Translations under genes and position numbers: made by a program
Notes under the pieces: model-generated
Database searches by the model: none
The model's input: the letters and a program-made list of their open reading frames with translations, nothing else
What the model was told of the DNA's origin: nothing
In this document: piece by piece, positions 13,602 to 13,766 of the stretch
Position numbering within the stretch: position 1 is the first letter of the stretch
Layout of the letters: every line of letters begins with the position of its first letter
From: Gammaproteobacteria bacterium
Lineage (GTDB): Bacteria > Pseudomonadota > Gammaproteobacteria > Magnimaribacterales > AG-339-G14
Direction of reading: 5' to 3'
Assembly: GCA_002689405.1 (NCBI GenBank)
Contig: NZFZ01000001.1
Coordinates: 1-13,766 of the forward strand
Length of the DNA stretch: 13,766 nt

Positions 13602-13766
13602 CTAATTTTTTTTGTTAAGTATTTGTTCGATTTTAGCTAAAAATCCTCTAAGGATACCCGTTTCTAATTTATCAGGTTGAAGGCGTTTAATAAGTCTTCG
13701 CATTCTTGTTTTTACTTGCTTAGGATTTTCTTGATCGTAAAAATCCATTTTTTTCATAACTTCATC
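13602..13766 (-). CDS. trmJ: tRNA (cytidine/uridine-32-2'-O)-methyltransferase TrmJ, C-terminal end only
   Basis: Only the last 54 codons and the TAG stop (13602-13604) are inside the window, and the frame is open to the right edge. The visible tail (NPKQVKTRMRRLIKRLQP, then LETGILRGFLAKIEQIL) matches the C-terminal dimerisation helices of TrmJ, which end similarly in E. coli (HPGQVMNKLRRLF, NILRGIL). TrmJ is a SPOUT-fold enzyme that methylates the ribose of nucleotide 32 in several tRNAs. The catalytic SPOUT core lies outside the window, so the assignment rests on the tail alone. The gene is directly upstream of tRNA-Glu, with no terminator in the 25-bp gap. Confidence 0.75.
   Translation of the reverse strand, partial: DEVMKKMDFYDQENPKQVKTRMRRLIKRLQPDKLETGILRGFLAKIEQILNKKN

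Overview
The window is AT-rich, gene-dense DNA with almost no unexplained space. It most resembles a free-living, oligotrophic marine gammaproteobacterium, possibly SAR86-like. That is inferred from a proteorhodopsin, a TonB-dependent receptor, a glnK-amt pair, an E. coli-type DapE, malate synthase G and very short intergenic gaps. I cannot assign a genus from the sequence alone. I see no phage genes, insertion sequences, CRISPR arrays or origin.

Left part (1-6512): a truncated amidohydrolase_2 gene sits 6 bp downstream of malate synthase G (glcB) on the minus strand. Divergent from glcB is dapE (lysine and peptidoglycan precursor synthesis), which ends 6 bp from a convergent PaaG-like crotonase-fold gene. 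That gene shares a 110-bp divergent control region with a bacterial alternative oxidase (AOX). AOX ends 1 bp from a convergent secreted cyclase-family hydrolase, whose start lies 16 bp below a tRNA-Gly(GCC) gene on the same strand.

Middle (6513-8276): a plus-strand Sir2-type NAD-dependent deacylase gene is followed by a 160-bp gap. The gap holds a good sigma70-like promoter, two hairpins and a perfect bidirectional terminator, which together form a convincing small-RNA candidate. On the other strand lies a proteorhodopsin with a glutamine at the spectral tuning site, implying blue absorption. Its real start is the ATG at 8190, not the upstream in-frame TTG. A 16-bp perfect palindrome lies in its leader.

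Right part (8277-13766): a run of minus-strand genes, read in transcription order as trmJ (C-terminal end only), tRNA-Glu(UUC), glnK, amt (8-nt overlap with glnK, then a strong terminator), a TonB-dependent receptor, a MATE exporter and then the proteorhodopsin.

Functional picture (inference): the cell scavenges ammonium under PII control, takes up a scarce ligand through the outer membrane, and makes proton motive force from light. It also carries a non-pumping quinol oxidase and a glyoxylate-consuming enzyme. No retinal or carotenoid genes are present here. The most interesting unexplained items are the small-RNA candidate at about 7413-7490, several genes whose -10 boxes abut the start codon with no Shine-Dalgarno (possible leaderless mRNAs), and the AOX/proteorhodopsin combination.
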